A DNA stretch of 64,000 nucleotides from the NCBI RefSeq assembly GCF_042654985.1, contig NZ_JBHSMT010000026.1, positions 1 to 64,000 of the forward strand, in the 5' to 3' direction. The translations under genes were made by a program, and so were the position numbers. Numbering within the stretch: position 1 is the stretch's first letter; every line of letters starts with the position of its first letter. Below are positions 42,803 to 53,202 of this stretch, piece by piece. The notes beneath the pieces are model-generated. The model saw only the letters and a list, made by a program, of their open reading frames with translations, searched no databases and was not told the origin of the DNA. Source of the DNA: Paraherbaspirillum soli (GTDB lineage Bacteria > Pseudomonadota > Gammaproteobacteria > Burkholderiales > Burkholderiaceae_D).

Positions 42803-43615
42803 ATGTCAAAACAGATTCAAAAACTGGTTATCGCCACTATCGATTTATCGTTCCACGTGGCCGCTTCGGCTGTGGTGCGGAGCGTGCTCGCGCCGCACGG
42901 AATCGCGCTAGAGGAAATCCGTGCGCCGCATGAGCAAGCCTTTGAACTCCTGCGCCAGGGAAAAGCCGATCTGCTGTGCTCGGCCTGGCTGCCCGGCAGT
43001 CATGGCGCGTACGTCGCGCCGATGCTGGATCAACTCGAGCAACTCGCCGTGCTTTATGAACCCTACGCATTGTGGGGCGTGCCGGACTATGTGCCGGCAG
43101 CAGAGGTGCGTAGCGTTGCGGATCTGGCCAGACCGGATGTGGCACAACGCATGACCAAGCTGATCCAGGGCATCGGCCCGGGCGCAGGGATCAGCCGGTT
43201 TTCGCGGGAAATCATGACCCATTACCAGCTCGACCGGGCAGGCTACCGATTTGAAAACGGCAGCTTGATCGATTGCGTTACGGCGTTTGAGCAAGCTGCG
43301 GCAGAACAGCGGTGGTGTGTAGTGCCGCTGTGGCAGCCGCAGTATCTGCACTGGACGCATGGCATCCGCGAGCTGGAAGAGCCCAGCGGCCTGCTCAGAG
43401 GGAAAGATCAGGCGACGCTGATGGTACGCAAAACCAGTCTGGAAAAAATGCCTGAATCCGCGCTCGCTTCCCTGAGAAATCTGTCATTGGGAAATCGAAC
43501 CGTCACTTATCTGGACTACCTGATTTCATCCCAGCGGCAGTCGCCGGATGCAGCGGTTCGCCTGTGGCAAGACGCGCTCAAGCAGGGCGACGCTTCAAGC
43601 ATGGTCATTGCTTGA
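42803..43615 (+). CDS. OpuAC-like substrate-binding protein without signal peptide
   Basis: 270 residues from MSKQIQKLVIATIDLSFH. The fold matches glycine betaine/choline ABC transporter binding proteins (OpuAC): QGKADLLCSAWLPGSHGAYV, YALWGVPDYVPAAEV, GPGAGISRFSREIM and WCVVPLWQPQYLHW. It lacks an export signal with any of the visible starts, and no ABC transporter genes are adjacent, so it may act in the cytoplasm or be an orphan. The ATG at 42803 is preferred to 42749, whose extra residues are not signal-like. Confidence 0.75.
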   Translation: MSKQIQKLVIATIDLSFHVAASAVVRSVLAPHGIALEEIRAPHEQAFELLRQGKADLLCSAWLPGSHGAYVAPMLDQLEQLAVLYEPYALWGVPDYVPAAEVRSVADLARPDVAQRMTKLIQGIGPGAGISRFSREIMTHYQLDRAGYRFENGSLIDCVTAFEQAAAEQRWCVVPLWQPQYLHWTHGIRELEEPSGLLRGKDQATLMVRKTSLEKMPESALASLRNLSLGNRTVTYLDYLISSQRQSPDAAVRLWQDALKQGDASSMVIA

Positions 43616-43738
43616 ACTGACCTTGGATCTGGCTTGATTTGAAGTGTGTCGGGAGCAATATCCGACGCTATAATGTGGGCCGCTTGATCAGGGTCCACAT
43701 ACCAACACCAATATTCATCAGACCATTTAAGGCCCCGC

Positions 43739-44467
43739 ATGACCGCACCCACCGTTGCTCCATCCGCCACGTCCCATCCGCATGTTCCCGAGACCGCCTT
43801 CGGCATCTGGTTTTTGCAAACCAAGGTCTGGACCTGGCATGTGCTGGAGCGCGCCATCAAGGATGTCGAGCGCTTGATTCCTGCGCGCCGGGAGTCGTAC
43901 CCGGTGGTGGTCGATGTCGGTTGCGGCTGGGGCCGTTCGCTGCCGAAACTGCAGCGGCGGTTTGCGCCGCAGCGTCTGATCGGTCTGGATGTCGATCCCA
44001 ACATGCTGGAAAAATCGGCGGCGGAGGCGGCTGCGGCCGGGATCCAGGTGGAACTGATTCACGGTTCCAGTTCCAGCCTGCCGTTTGAAGACAACAGCGT
44101 CGATCTATTGTTTTGCCACCAGACTTTTCATCATCTGATCGAGCAGGAACAAGCGATCCAGGAATTCTTCCGGGTGTTGAAGCCGGGCGGCATATTGCTG
44201 TTTGCCGAATCGACCCGGCGTTATATCCATTCCTGGATCATCCGTTTGCTGTTTCGTCATCCGATGGATGTGCAAAAAACCGCGCCCGAATATCTGGCGC
44301 TGATTCGCAACACGGGATTTGAGGTGGCGGACGAGGCCATTTCTTATCCGTATCTGTGGTGGAGCAGGGAGGATCTCGGCTTGGTTGAGACCTGCTTGCG
44401 CATTAAGCCGCCGCGCGACCGGGAAGAGACTTTGATTAACTTGGTGGCGACCAAGCCGCAGGGGTAA
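43739..44467 (+). CDS. Class I SAM-dependent methyltransferase
   Basis: 242 residues. Rossmann-type SAM motif VVVDVGCGWGRSLPKL, then GLDVDPNMLEKSAAEAAAAG, LPFEDNSVDLLFCHQTFHHLI and FRVLKPGGILLFAES. The product is unknown. It follows the OpuAC-like gene by about 120 bp, where a -10-like TATAAT occurs at about 43673; there is no strong -35. Confidence 0.85.
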   Translation: MTAPTVAPSATSHPHVPETAFGIWFLQTKVWTWHVLERAIKDVERLIPARRESYPVVVDVGCGWGRSLPKLQRRFAPQRLIGLDVDPNMLEKSAAEAAAAGIQVELIHGSSSSLPFEDNSVDLLFCHQTFHHLIEQEQAIQEFFRVLKPGGILLFAESTRRYIHSWIIRLLFRHPMDVQKTAPEYLALIRNTGFEVADEAISYPYLWWSREDLGLVETCLRIKPPRDREETLINLVATKPQG

Positions 44468-44521
44468 GGTCAGATTGTAGAAAGCTGAATTTGCTCACGC
44501 TCTGGTTCACCCTGCTGGTCT

Positions 44522-45682
44522 TTATTTCGGTGTGTTCAGCGCATCGGGGATGAATCCCTCTGTGGAGAGGGCGCGAATCACGCCCCGAATCAGGAAGTTG
44601 TTGCTAAAGCCCACCGTGTACTGACGTGCGCCCTCGCGGATAGGTGTGAGCATCCGACGCTCAACCAGTTTGCGGATTTGATAGGTGCGCTGGGTGTCGG
44701 TCATTTCGGGCATGGCGTCTTGCAAGTCACTGGCCTTGGCGATTCCTGCGCGGGCCGTGGTCAAGAGTACCCGCTCTTCTAGTTGAGTCAGCAGTCCGCG
44801 TTCGCGGGCATAGTGCAGCGCCGGGGTCAGGATGCGGTCGATGAGGTAGTGCGTATCGGTCAGCCGGTCTACCTTGCGCAATTCATCGAGCATGCCTTCC
44901 AGCACGTAGACGCACCATGTTTCCCGGCCTTCAGGTGCGCCGCTGTCAGCTTGTCCCAGCATGGCGTAGTAACGGTCGCGGTCATTACAAAACACCGCCG
45001 TCGGGTTAAGTACCCGGCCACCAGTTTTGACGTTGAAGCCATACTTAATGAGAAGCGTATAGGTGAGCAAACGCACCACTCGGCCGTTCCCGTTGCTGAA
45101 CGGATGTGTCCACGCAAAGCGATGGTGAGCCAGCGCGACCTTGATGAGGTCATATTTCGGCGGGTCGGGGCGGTTGATAAAGGCTATCAACTCGCTCATG
45201 TACTGGTGAATCAGCACAGCTTCGGGTGGCAAATGTTCAGACTGGGAAATCTGCACCGGCCTCTGTCGGTAAGTACCCGGCGTAGCATCGCCTTCGCGCT
45301 GAAGCTCATTCACTGCCATTGCATGGAGCTCACGCACAAAGTGTTCGGTAATATCTTGTCCCGGCTCGAAATGCTCTTCGATATAGGTCATGGCCTCTTC
45401 GATATTGGCCATTTCACGCAGTTGGTCGGTGAGTGTCGCTGGTTGCTTCTCCAGACGGCTTTCAACGTAGTCTGCCAGCGTGGTGTGGTTGCCTTCAATG
45501 CGCGCCGAACCCAAGCTCTCCAGCATGTGGAAGATGTGCTTGAGCTGAAAAAATACGGGGGCCGGGGTAGTGCCGCCCAGTTGAAGGCGACGCAGATGCT
45601 CCAGTTCGGTCACCACATCCACTAGTGGCGAGTCGAACGCTGGGTTCAGCAAAGTCAGGTCATGGTGACGAAAGGCAGGCAT
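44522..45682 (-). CDS. Fic-family protein (probable AMPylase), class II
   Basis: 386 residues from ATG 45682, which has GGAGT 8 bases upstream. The active-site motif HPFSNGNGRVVRLL (HxFxxGNGR) is intact. An inhibitory S-A-R-I-E-G-N (S/TxxxEGN) lies before it (about residue 58), the class II arrangement that blocks ATP until released. The C-terminus has a winged-helix-like segment (TARAGIAKASDLQDAM, IRKLVERRMLTPIREGARQYTV). It lies between housekeeping genes with an AT-richer upstream flank of about 290 bp, which suggests later acquisition. Confidence 0.88.
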   Translation of the reverse strand: MPAFRHHDLTLLNPAFDSPLVDVVTELEHLRRLQLGGTTPAPVFFQLKHIFHMLESLGSARIEGNHTTLADYVESRLEKQPATLTDQLREMANIEEAMTYIEEHFEPGQDITEHFVRELHAMAVNELQREGDATPGTYRQRPVQISQSEHLPPEAVLIHQYMSELIAFINRPDPPKYDLIKVALAHHRFAWTHPFSNGNGRVVRLLTYTLLIKYGFNVKTGGRVLNPTAVFCNDRDRYYAMLGQADSGAPEGRETWCVYVLEGMLDELRKVDRLTDTHYLIDRILTPALHYARERGLLTQLEERVLLTTARAGIAKASDLQDAMPEMTDTQRTYQIRKLVERRMLTPIREGARQYTVGFSNNFLIRGVIRALSTEGFIPDALNTPK

Positions 45683-45991
45683 GGTACGACTCCAGTTCAA
45701 CATCTGGAATAGTATCGCAGATTATCTTGAATTCATCTTTGACTTATCTGCAAAGAAATGCTGTAAACCCAAGTGATTAAAGCACTTTTTCACATTCCAT
45801 TCATGGAATTATCTGGAACTGTAGACTGTCTGCATCTGCAATCTGGCCATGTGTCTTTCAGGACTTCGCAAGCAGATACGTGCAGATTGATGCGTTATCT
45901 TGGTTAGCAGCAGTGACCTTGCTTTGGTGTGAAACTAATAAGTAGTGCCATCGTGCTGCCTGCCAGACGACTGGTGCCGCATTTTCAGCAA

Positions 45992-48754
45992 TTAGGCTGT
46001 CGCATCCGGCAAAAACATCGCATCCCACAACTGCTTCACCACCGCGATTTCATGCGTAATCCGCTCCGCCGTCACGCGTGCGCGTTCTTCTCCCTGCAAG
46101 CGCATTTGATGCTGCAATTTACGGAACGTGCGGTAGGCGTCCGCCACTTGCCCGGCCAGCGCGGCGTCGATCAATTGCAGTTCGCCGCACAGTTTCAATA
46201 GCGCGATATTGCCGATGTCGGCGGTCAGTTGCGGGAAGTCGGCGGCATGCCGCAGGATCAGTAGTTGCACGATGAATTCGATGTCTATCATGCCGCCGAC
46301 GTCGTGCTTGAGGTCGAAGCGGTCGCCGCGGTTCGGATGCGCTTCTCGCATTTTCTGACGCATGCCCAGTACTTCCTGCCGCAGCTTGTCGGCGTCGCGC
46401 ACCTGGCGCAGGACTTGTTCGCGCAGCACTTCGAAACGGTCGCCGATGGCGCTGTCGCCGGCGCAGAAACGGGCTCGGGTCAGCGCCTGATGCTCCCACA
46501 GCCAGGCCGACTCGCGCTGGTATTTCTCGAAAGTGGAAAACGACGATACCAGCAAGCCGCTGGCGCCGTCCGGGCGCAATGCAATGTCAATGTCGAACAG
46601 GATGCCGGCAGGGGTGTGGCTGGTCATCCAGGTGATGAAGCGTTGCGCCAGCTTGGCATACAGCGCCGGCGCATCCTGGTCGTCCGTTGCATCGTCATAC
46701 AGAAACACCACGTCCAGATCGGAAGCGTAGCCCAGTTCCTTGCCGCCCAACTTGCCATAGGCGATCACGGCAAACTGCGGCACTTCGCGATGGCGGTTGG
46801 CGATCGACTGCCATACCGCGGTGATCGTGACGGCGACCAGGATGTCGGCCAGCGCGGACAGGTAGTCGGCCAGTTTTTCGACGCTCAGCTTGCCTTCCAG
46901 ATCCTGCGCCAGCAAACGGAACAACTGCGCGTGGTGCATCTCGCGCAGGATATCCATCTGGCGTTCGGTGTCGCCGGCGGCGATATCCAGCTGGTTCTGG
47001 CAATCCTGCACGAACGCCGGCCAGTCGGGTGCCGCGTTCAGGCTGCGGTCGTCCAGCAATTCGTCCAGCAGGATCGGATGGCGGGTCAGGTATTTGGCGG
47101 CCCAGTCGCTGGCGGCCACCATCCGGATTACGCGCTGCAGCGTGTGCGGATATTCGGTCAGCAGCGCCAGGTAGGCGGCGCGGCGGGCGATCGCTTCCAG
47201 GAAATCCAGCAAGCGGCTCAGTGTACTCAAATGCGCGTCCGGCGCTTTTGCGACGATAGGCAAGGCGGCATTGATCAGCGCCACCAGGCGGCTGCGGCTG
47301 GCTTCCGGCAGTCTTTGCAGGCGCGACGATTGCCAGGTCGACAGCAAGCGGCTGGCCGCCGCCGGCGGATCGCTGAAGCCGAGCACGGTCAAGCTGGCGG
47401 CGATCGTTTCGCTGCTGTCGGTGTCGCTCAGATTGCATAGCGCCGGGGCGTCGCCATCGTCTTCATCGCTGTCGCCGCTAGCACCGCCCTGTTTGTCGCT
47501 GAAGATGGCGTCGAATTGGGCCGCCACCAACTGCCGCCGCTGATCCAGTTCGGCCAGCAAGGTCGTCACATCGGCCAAGCCCATGGTGCGGGCGATGATC
47601 AACTGGTCGTCCGGATTCGGCGGCAGGGTATGGGTCTGGGCGTCGTCCAGGTATTGCAGCCGGTGTTCCAGGTTGCGCAAGAAATCGTAGGCTTCCAACA
47701 GCTGGGCCACGACCTCGGCGTCCAGCAGGTTTTTTTCGGCCAGCGTGCGCAGCGTGGCGCGGGTCGAGCGATCGCGCAGATCCTGCTCGCGGCCGCCGCG
47801 TATCAGCTGGAACACTTGCGCCAGGAATTCGATTTCCCGGATGCCGCCGCGTCCCAGCTTGACATTGTTGCTGCGGCCCGGATGCAGCGCTTCCTGCCGT
47901 TTGACCTCGGCCCGGATTTGCGTGTGCATCGAGCGCATGGCGTCGATCGAACCGTAATCCAGGTAGCGCCGGAAAATAAACGGCCGGCTGATATTTTCCA
48001 GCGTCGCGATGTCGGCCGCGCGTCCGGTCAGCGCGCGCGCCTTGCACCAGGCATAGCGCTCCCATTCGCGGCCCTGGGTGATCAGGTAGGTTTCGACCAT
48101 ATTCATGCTGGCCACCAGCGGGCCGGAAGCGCCATTCGGCCGTAACGCCATATCGACACGGAAGCTGAAGCCGTCTTCGGTGATCTCGGACAGGGCGCCG
48201 ATCAGTTTCTTGCCGAGCCGGGTAAAGAATTCATGATTGGATAAAGTCCTTTGCTCGGCGCTGGCGATTTGCGTATCGCCATCTTCCGGGTAGACGAAAA
48301 TCAAGTCGATGTCGGAAGAAACATTGAGTTCGCCGCCGCCCAGTTTGCCCATGCCCAGCACGATCAATTCTTGTGCTTCGCCCGATTCCGCGCCGACCGG
48401 ATTGCCATGCAGCGCCACCATCTCGGCCATCAGCGCCGCCAAGTGGGTCTGCACCGCAAAGTCGGCAAAGGCGCTGATGGCGCTGACCGTTTCATCCAGG
48501 TCGGCACGGCCGCCGAGATCGCGCTCGATCAGCGTGCACACCAGCAAATTGCGCAGGCGGCGCATGGCACGCGGCAATGGCATGCCGGCATCTGTTTCCT
48601 TTTGTAACAACTGGCTCAGGAGCGCCGGATCGACAGTTAATCTTGCCGGTTGCCCGGCCAATGCGGCGACCTGCCCGGCACGGCCGGCTTCGGCATTGAC
48701 CCAGCGGGTGTAGTAGCGGGAGGCGGCGGCACTGCTTAATAGGGATTGGGTCAC
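45992..48754 (-). CDS. glnE: Glutamine synthetase adenylyltransferase/adenylyl-removing enzyme
   Basis: 920 residues starting at GTG 48754. Two nucleotidyltransferase domains are visible: GMGKLGGGELNVSSDIDLIFVYPEDGDT and YGKLGGKELGYASDLDVVFLYDDATD (G-x-D-x-D), joined by a long helical region; the C-terminal part has LRPDGASGLLVSSFSTFEKYQRESAWLWEHQALTRAR. Controls glutamine synthetase by adding and removing AMP. Divergent from yhdP. Confidence 0.95.
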   Translation of the reverse strand: MTQSLLSSAAASRYYTRWVNAEAGRAGQVAALAGQPARLTVDPALLSQLLQKETDAGMPLPRAMRRLRNLLVCTLIERDLGGRADLDETVSAISAFADFAVQTHLAALMAEMVALHGNPVGAESGEAQELIVLGMGKLGGGELNVSSDIDLIFVYPEDGDTQIASAEQRTLSNHEFFTRLGKKLIGALSEITEDGFSFRVDMALRPNGASGPLVASMNMVETYLITQGREWERYAWCKARALTGRAADIATLENISRPFIFRRYLDYGSIDAMRSMHTQIRAEVKRQEALHPGRSNNVKLGRGGIREIEFLAQVFQLIRGGREQDLRDRSTRATLRTLAEKNLLDAEVVAQLLEAYDFLRNLEHRLQYLDDAQTHTLPPNPDDQLIIARTMGLADVTTLLAELDQRRQLVAAQFDAIFSDKQGGASGDSDEDDGDAPALCNLSDTDSSETIAASLTVLGFSDPPAAASRLLSTWQSSRLQRLPEASRSRLVALINAALPIVAKAPDAHLSTLSRLLDFLEAIARRAAYLALLTEYPHTLQRVIRMVAASDWAAKYLTRHPILLDELLDDRSLNAAPDWPAFVQDCQNQLDIAAGDTERQMDILREMHHAQLFRLLAQDLEGKLSVEKLADYLSALADILVAVTITAVWQSIANRHREVPQFAVIAYGKLGGKELGYASDLDVVFLYDDATDDQDAPALYAKLAQRFITWMTSHTPAGILFDIDIALRPDGASGLLVSSFSTFEKYQRESAWLWEHQALTRARFCAGDSAIGDRFEVLREQVLRQVRDADKLRQEVLGMRQKMREAHPNRGDRFDLKHDVGGMIDIEFIVQLLILRHAADFPQLTADIGNIALLKLCGELQLIDAALAGQVADAYRTFRKLQHQMRLQGEERARVTAERITHEIAVVKQLWDAMFLPDATA

Positions 48755-48970
48755 GGATTTTGACGGAAAAAGAGGGGGAGTCTGATGGTTTTTTAGCTAT
48801 CGACAGGCCGATCCATGCGAACATACGGCCTTGCAGTTTGTCGAACCTGGAGTTTTGCGGCAGTCAGTCTGAAATCGGGCAATTGCAGCCGCTTGGTGCC
48901 GCCACTTAGTACAGCAAAATTATTCTACCTTGAGTTCCTGCATGTTATCCATTTTTACCCATTCTGATTG

Positions 48971-51900
48971 ATGTCGGAACCACAAGCAAAATCCCCTTCA
49001 TCCGCCGGCCGCCTTGCGCTGTGCTGGCGTGCGGGCGTCGCTGCCTATAACCACCTCAACCGGGCGACCCGTCTTCTGGTCGGTGCGTTGGTGGGTTTGC
49101 TGGTGGTGGCTTATTTCCTGTTCTGCGGCCTGTTCCTGGGCTTGCGCTACGTGGTGCTGCCGAACATCGATCATTACAAAAGCAATATCGAACACATCGT
49201 CAGCCAGGCCATCGACAGCCCGATTTCGATCGGACAACTGCATGCCTCATGGCATGGCTTGCAGCCGTATCTGGCGCTGGACAATGTCGTCATCCATAAC
49301 AAGCAGGGGCAAGCCGCGCTGACCTTGCCGCAAGTGGCCGCCACCGTCTCCTGGCGCTCGCTGCTGGTGGGCGGGCTGCGGCTGGATACGCTGGAAATCA
49401 ATCGGCCCGACCTGGAAATCGAACGCGATGCGCAGGGCAATTTATTCGTCGCCGGCATCCTGATCAATCCCGAAGAAAAAAAGGGCGGCGGCGCCGAGTG
49501 GCTGCTGGCCCAGCACCAGGTCGTGATCCGTCACGGTCAAGTGCGCTGGCGCGACGATTTGCGCCGGGCGCCGGAGCTGGCCTTGACCGACATCAACCTG
49601 ATCCTGCGCAATCGCTGGCGCCGTCATCAACTGACCGTGCGCGCCACGCCGCCGGCCTCGTTCGCGGCGCCGCTGGACGTGCGGGCGGATTTCGTGCATC
49701 CGGTGTTTGCCAGCAAAACAGCCGATGTGACGCGCTGGAAGGGCACGCTGTATACCGACTTGCAAAATACCGATCTGACCATCTGGAAAGCCTATGTCGA
49801 CTATCCGCTGGAGGTCAACCAAGGCAAGGGCGGGGTGCGTGCCTGGCTTGATCTGGATCATGGCAAGGTGCGCGACTTTACCGCCGACTTGCTGCTGTCG
49901 GATTTGTCGACCCGCCTGCGGCCGGACTTGCAGCCGCTGCAATTGACGCAGGTCAGCGGGCGCGTGTCGGCCCATGAAGAAATCGGCTCCAAGCCCGCCG
50001 ACGGCAAGCCGACCTACGGCGCCAACGGCCATACGATCACGCTGACCAATTTCTCGCTCAACACCGCCGACGGCCTCAGCCTGCCGCAGACCACCATCAG
50101 CGAATCGTATTTGCCGGCGCAAGGCGCGCAGCCGGAAAAATACGCCTTGCATGCCGAACAACTGGACTTGCGAACCGTGGCCGATTTTGTCCAGCGCCTG
50201 CCGCTGACGCCGGCCCAGATCCGGATGGTGAACGACTTTGCGCCGCGCGGGCAGTTGCATGATTTCTCCGCGCAATGGCAGGGCGCCTATCCGGCGCTAG
50301 TGTCGTACAACGTCAAAGGCCAGTTCAGCGGCTTGAGCATGAACGCCCAGGCGCCGCGCGCGGCAGTGCCCAAGAGCGCCGGCCACCCGGCGCAGGCGGC
50401 AGTGCCCGGCATCCCCGGCATTGAAAACCTGAGCGGCAGCATAGCCGCCACTCAGGACGGCGGCAGCCTGAAGCTGATGTCGGAACAGATGCAGTTGAAC
50501 CTGCCGGGATATTTCCAGACTCCGCTGCTGCCGTTCGACAAGCTGGACATGCAGGCCCGCTGGCATTTCCAGCAAAAAGATGTGCTGTTGCAGATCGACA
50601 GCATGCATTTCGTCCAGGATGGCTTGGTGGGTTCTTTGTCCGGCAGCCATTTGCTGCCGTTGCAAGAGCGTCATGGCGAGGCGTTGGGAATGACCGACCT
50701 GAACGCAACGCTGAGTGAATTCGACCTGAAAAAAATCGGCACCTATCTGCCGCTGCATACCCCCGAACACTTGCGTCACTGGCTGGTGGGCGCGCTCAAG
50801 GATGGCACCGCGCGCGACGTCAACATCAAGCTCAAGGGCGATCTGGCGGATTTTCCATTTCGTGCGGACCCGGCCAATAACAAGACCAAGGGCGAATTCA
50901 GCGTCACCGGCAGCATCGACAACGGCACGCTGGAATACGATCCCGGCCGCTTCGGTCAGGACGGCAAGCAGCCATTGTGGCCCTTGTTGGAAAAAATCAA
51001 CGGCAGTTTTGCGCTCGATCGCAGCCGTTTGCAAATCAAGGCCAACAGCGCCCAAACCTCGGCCGTCGCCTTGAGCGATGTCAGCGCCACCTTGCCCGAC
51101 CTGATGTCGCACGACGGCATGCTGCTGATCGACGGCAGCGGCCTCGGCGCGCTGCAGGATTTCGTGCGCTTTACCAACAATAGTCCGGTGGCCCACTGGA
51201 TCGGCAACTTCACCAGCGAGTCCGAGGCCAAGGGCAACGCCAAGCTGCAATTGAGTCTGCAAATGCCGCTGGCGCACGGCATCGACACCAAAGTGACCGG
51301 CTCGCTGCAATTCCTGAACAACGACGTGGTGCTGCAAAAGATCATTCCGCCGATCAGCAACGCCAGCGGCAAGCTGGAATTCAACGAAAAAGGCTTCAAC
51401 CTGAACGGCATCAAGGGCACCTTCCTGGGCGGCCCGGTGCAAGCCAGCGGCGGCACCCAGGCCGACGGCAAAACCCTGGTCAAGCTCGAAGGCACTGCCG
51501 GCATGGAAGGACTGCGCGCCAACTACCCGACCCCGGCGATGCAAAAACTGCTGGCGCACACCAGCGGCAATAGCCGCTACAACGCCGCCATCACGATCCA
51601 CGAGCACCACACCGAACTGGTGGTCGACTCCAGCTTGCAGGGGATTGCACTCGATCTGCCCGAACCGTTGCGCAAGAGCGCCAACGATGCCATGCCGCTC
51701 AAATTCGAGTGGCTGGGTGCGGCTTCCGACGATGCCGCAATGGCGCGCGACGAGCTGCGGCTGACGCTGGGCTCGGCCATCACGGCACGCTATCAGCGGC
51801 AGAAACCAGTGAATCCGCCCAACGGTGCGGCCAACAACGCCGAATGGAAAGTGCTGCGCGGCGGGATCGGCATCAATGCACCGGTGCCCGAACCGGATAG

Positions 51901-53158
51901 CGGCCTGGCGATCAACTTGAACGCCAAATCCTTGAACCTCGACGCCTGGAACAACCTGACCGGCGGCGCCAGCGACAGCGCTGCGCCCAAGGCCGGCGCC
52001 GAGGCCGAGCCGTCCGCCATGGCCCAATATGTCGAACCCAATGTGGTGTCGGCACGGGCCGGCCAGCTGGTGTTGCTCGGCAAGACCCTGGAAAACGTGG
52101 TGGTCGGCGCCTCTCATCAAAAAGACGTGTGGCAGGCCAATATCGACTCGACCCAAGCTTCCGGCTATGTGACCTGGAACCAATCGCATTCCGGCCACGG
52201 CCTGGGTAAAGTGACTGCGCGCCTGTCGTCGCTGATCATTCCGCAAGGCAGCGCCGCCGATGTCGGCGATGTACTGGAAGGCAAGGGCGGCTCAAAACAG
52301 ATTCCCGGACTGGACATCATCGCCGACGATTTCCAGTTGCTCGGCAAGAAGCTCGGCCGGCTTGAATTGCTGGCCAATAATGTGCGCGCCAATGTCGGCA
52401 GCGAATGGCGCATCCGCAAATTGTCCATCATCAATCCGGATGCCGAGCTGAAGGCCGATGGCAAATGGACTACCGTCAACGGCGACAACACCACCAGCCT
52501 GACTTATGCACTGGATGTCAACAATGCCGGAAAACTGCTGGAACGCTTCGGCTTTGCCCACGTATTGCGCGGCGCCAAGGGCCGCATGGATGGCGAGGCC
52601 AGCTGGAAGGGCTTGCCGTTCTCGATGGATATCCCGACTCTGTCCGGACAAGTGAACCTGGACATGGCGGCCGGCCAGTTCCTCAAGGTCGATCCGGGCG
52701 CCGCCAAGCTGCTCGGCGTGTTGAGCCTGCAAGCGCTGCCGCGCCGCCTGACATTGGATTTCCGCGATGTGTTTTCGGATGGATTTGCATTCGACAGCGT
52801 GGTCGGCACCGCCACGATTGCCCAGGGCAAAGTGCGCACCGATAACTTCAAGATGCGCAGCGTCAGCGCCACGGTATTGATGGATGGAGTGGCCGACATC
52901 GCCAGCGAAACCCAGGACCTGCACGTCGCGGTACTGCCCGAAATCAACGCCGGCACCGCCTCGGTGGTGGCGCTGGCGATCAATCCGGTGATCGGCATCA
53001 GCACCTTCCTGGCCCAATTGTTCCTGCGCGACCCACTGATGCGCGCGTTTACCTTTGAATATAAAATTAGCGGCTCCTGGAGCGACCCGGTGGTGGCCAA
53101 GCTGGAGCGCAAAACCGAGACCTCGGCGACCACGCCGGAACAGTCATCTGGCCGCTGA
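48971..53158 (+). CDS. yhdP: YhdP-family (AsmA-like) envelope protein
   Basis: 1395 residues, very large. One N-terminal membrane helix (TRLLVGALVGLLVVAYFLFCGLF), then a long periplasmic beta-rich part with DUF3971/AsmA_2-like features (e.g. SGRVSAHEEIG, GSLQFLNNDVVLQKIIPPISNASGKLEFNEKGFNLNGIKG). Such proteins are bridge-like phospholipid transporters between the membranes. The C-terminal NPVIGISTFLAQLFLRDPLMRAF is typical. The ATG at 48971 is used instead of a TTG at 48968. First gene of the yhdP-nitrilase-tldD set. Confidence 0.92.
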   Translation: MSEPQAKSPSSAGRLALCWRAGVAAYNHLNRATRLLVGALVGLLVVAYFLFCGLFLGLRYVVLPNIDHYKSNIEHIVSQAIDSPISIGQLHASWHGLQPYLALDNVVIHNKQGQAALTLPQVAATVSWRSLLVGGLRLDTLEINRPDLEIERDAQGNLFVAGILINPEEKKGGGAEWLLAQHQVVIRHGQVRWRDDLRRAPELALTDINLILRNRWRRHQLTVRATPPASFAAPLDVRADFVHPVFASKTADVTRWKGTLYTDLQNTDLTIWKAYVDYPLEVNQGKGGVRAWLDLDHGKVRDFTADLLLSDLSTRLRPDLQPLQLTQVSGRVSAHEEIGSKPADGKPTYGANGHTITLTNFSLNTADGLSLPQTTISESYLPAQGAQPEKYALHAEQLDLRTVADFVQRLPLTPAQIRMVNDFAPRGQLHDFSAQWQGAYPALVSYNVKGQFSGLSMNAQAPRAAVPKSAGHPAQAAVPGIPGIENLSGSIAATQDGGSLKLMSEQMQLNLPGYFQTPLLPFDKLDMQARWHFQQKDVLLQIDSMHFVQDGLVGSLSGSHLLPLQERHGEALGMTDLNATLSEFDLKKIGTYLPLHTPEHLRHWLVGALKDGTARDVNIKLKGDLADFPFRADPANNKTKGEFSVTGSIDNGTLEYDPGRFGQDGKQPLWPLLEKINGSFALDRSRLQIKANSAQTSAVALSDVSATLPDLMSHDGMLLIDGSGLGALQDFVRFTNNSPVAHWIGNFTSESEAKGNAKLQLSLQMPLAHGIDTKVTGSLQFLNNDVVLQKIIPPISNASGKLEFNEKGFNLNGIKGTFLGGPVQASGGTQADGKTLVKLEGTAGMEGLRANYPTPAMQKLLAHTSGNSRYNAAITIHEHHTELVVDSSLQGIALDLPEPLRKSANDAMPLKFEWLGAASDDAAMARDELRLTLGSAITARYQRQKPVNPPNGAANNAEWKVLRGGIGINAPVPEPDSGLAINLNAKSLNLDAWNNLTGGASDSAAPKAGAEAEPSAMAQYVEPNVVSARAGQLVLLGKTLENVVVGASHQKDVWQANIDSTQASGYVTWNQSHSGHGLGKVTARLSSLIIPQGSAADVGDVLEGKGGSKQIPGLDIIADDFQLLGKKLGRLELLANNVRANVGSEWRIRKLSIINPDAELKADGKWTTVNGDNTTSLTYALDVNNAGKLLERFGFAHVLRGAKGRMDGEASWKGLPFSMDIPTLSGQVNLDMAAGQFLKVDPGAAKLLGVLSLQALPRRLTLDFRDVFSDGFAFDSVVGTATIAQGKVRTDNFKMRSVSATVLMDGVADIASETQDLHVAVLPEINAGTASVVALAINPVIGISTFLAQLFLRDPLMRAFTFEYKISGSWSDPVVAKLERKTETSATTPEQSSGR

Positions 53159-53202
53159 TACCGACATTTCAAACTGATTACCCATCGCAGGAGTCCCGTC
53201 TC

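Noticed and set aside
44522..45991. Fic gene as a toxin with a separate antitoxin
   Set aside because: No small antitoxin gene lies beside it, and the inhibitory motif is within the protein (class II).
50297..52246. 649-codon antisense ORF in yhdP
   Set aside because: Shadow of yhdP; composition follows the complement of coding sequence.
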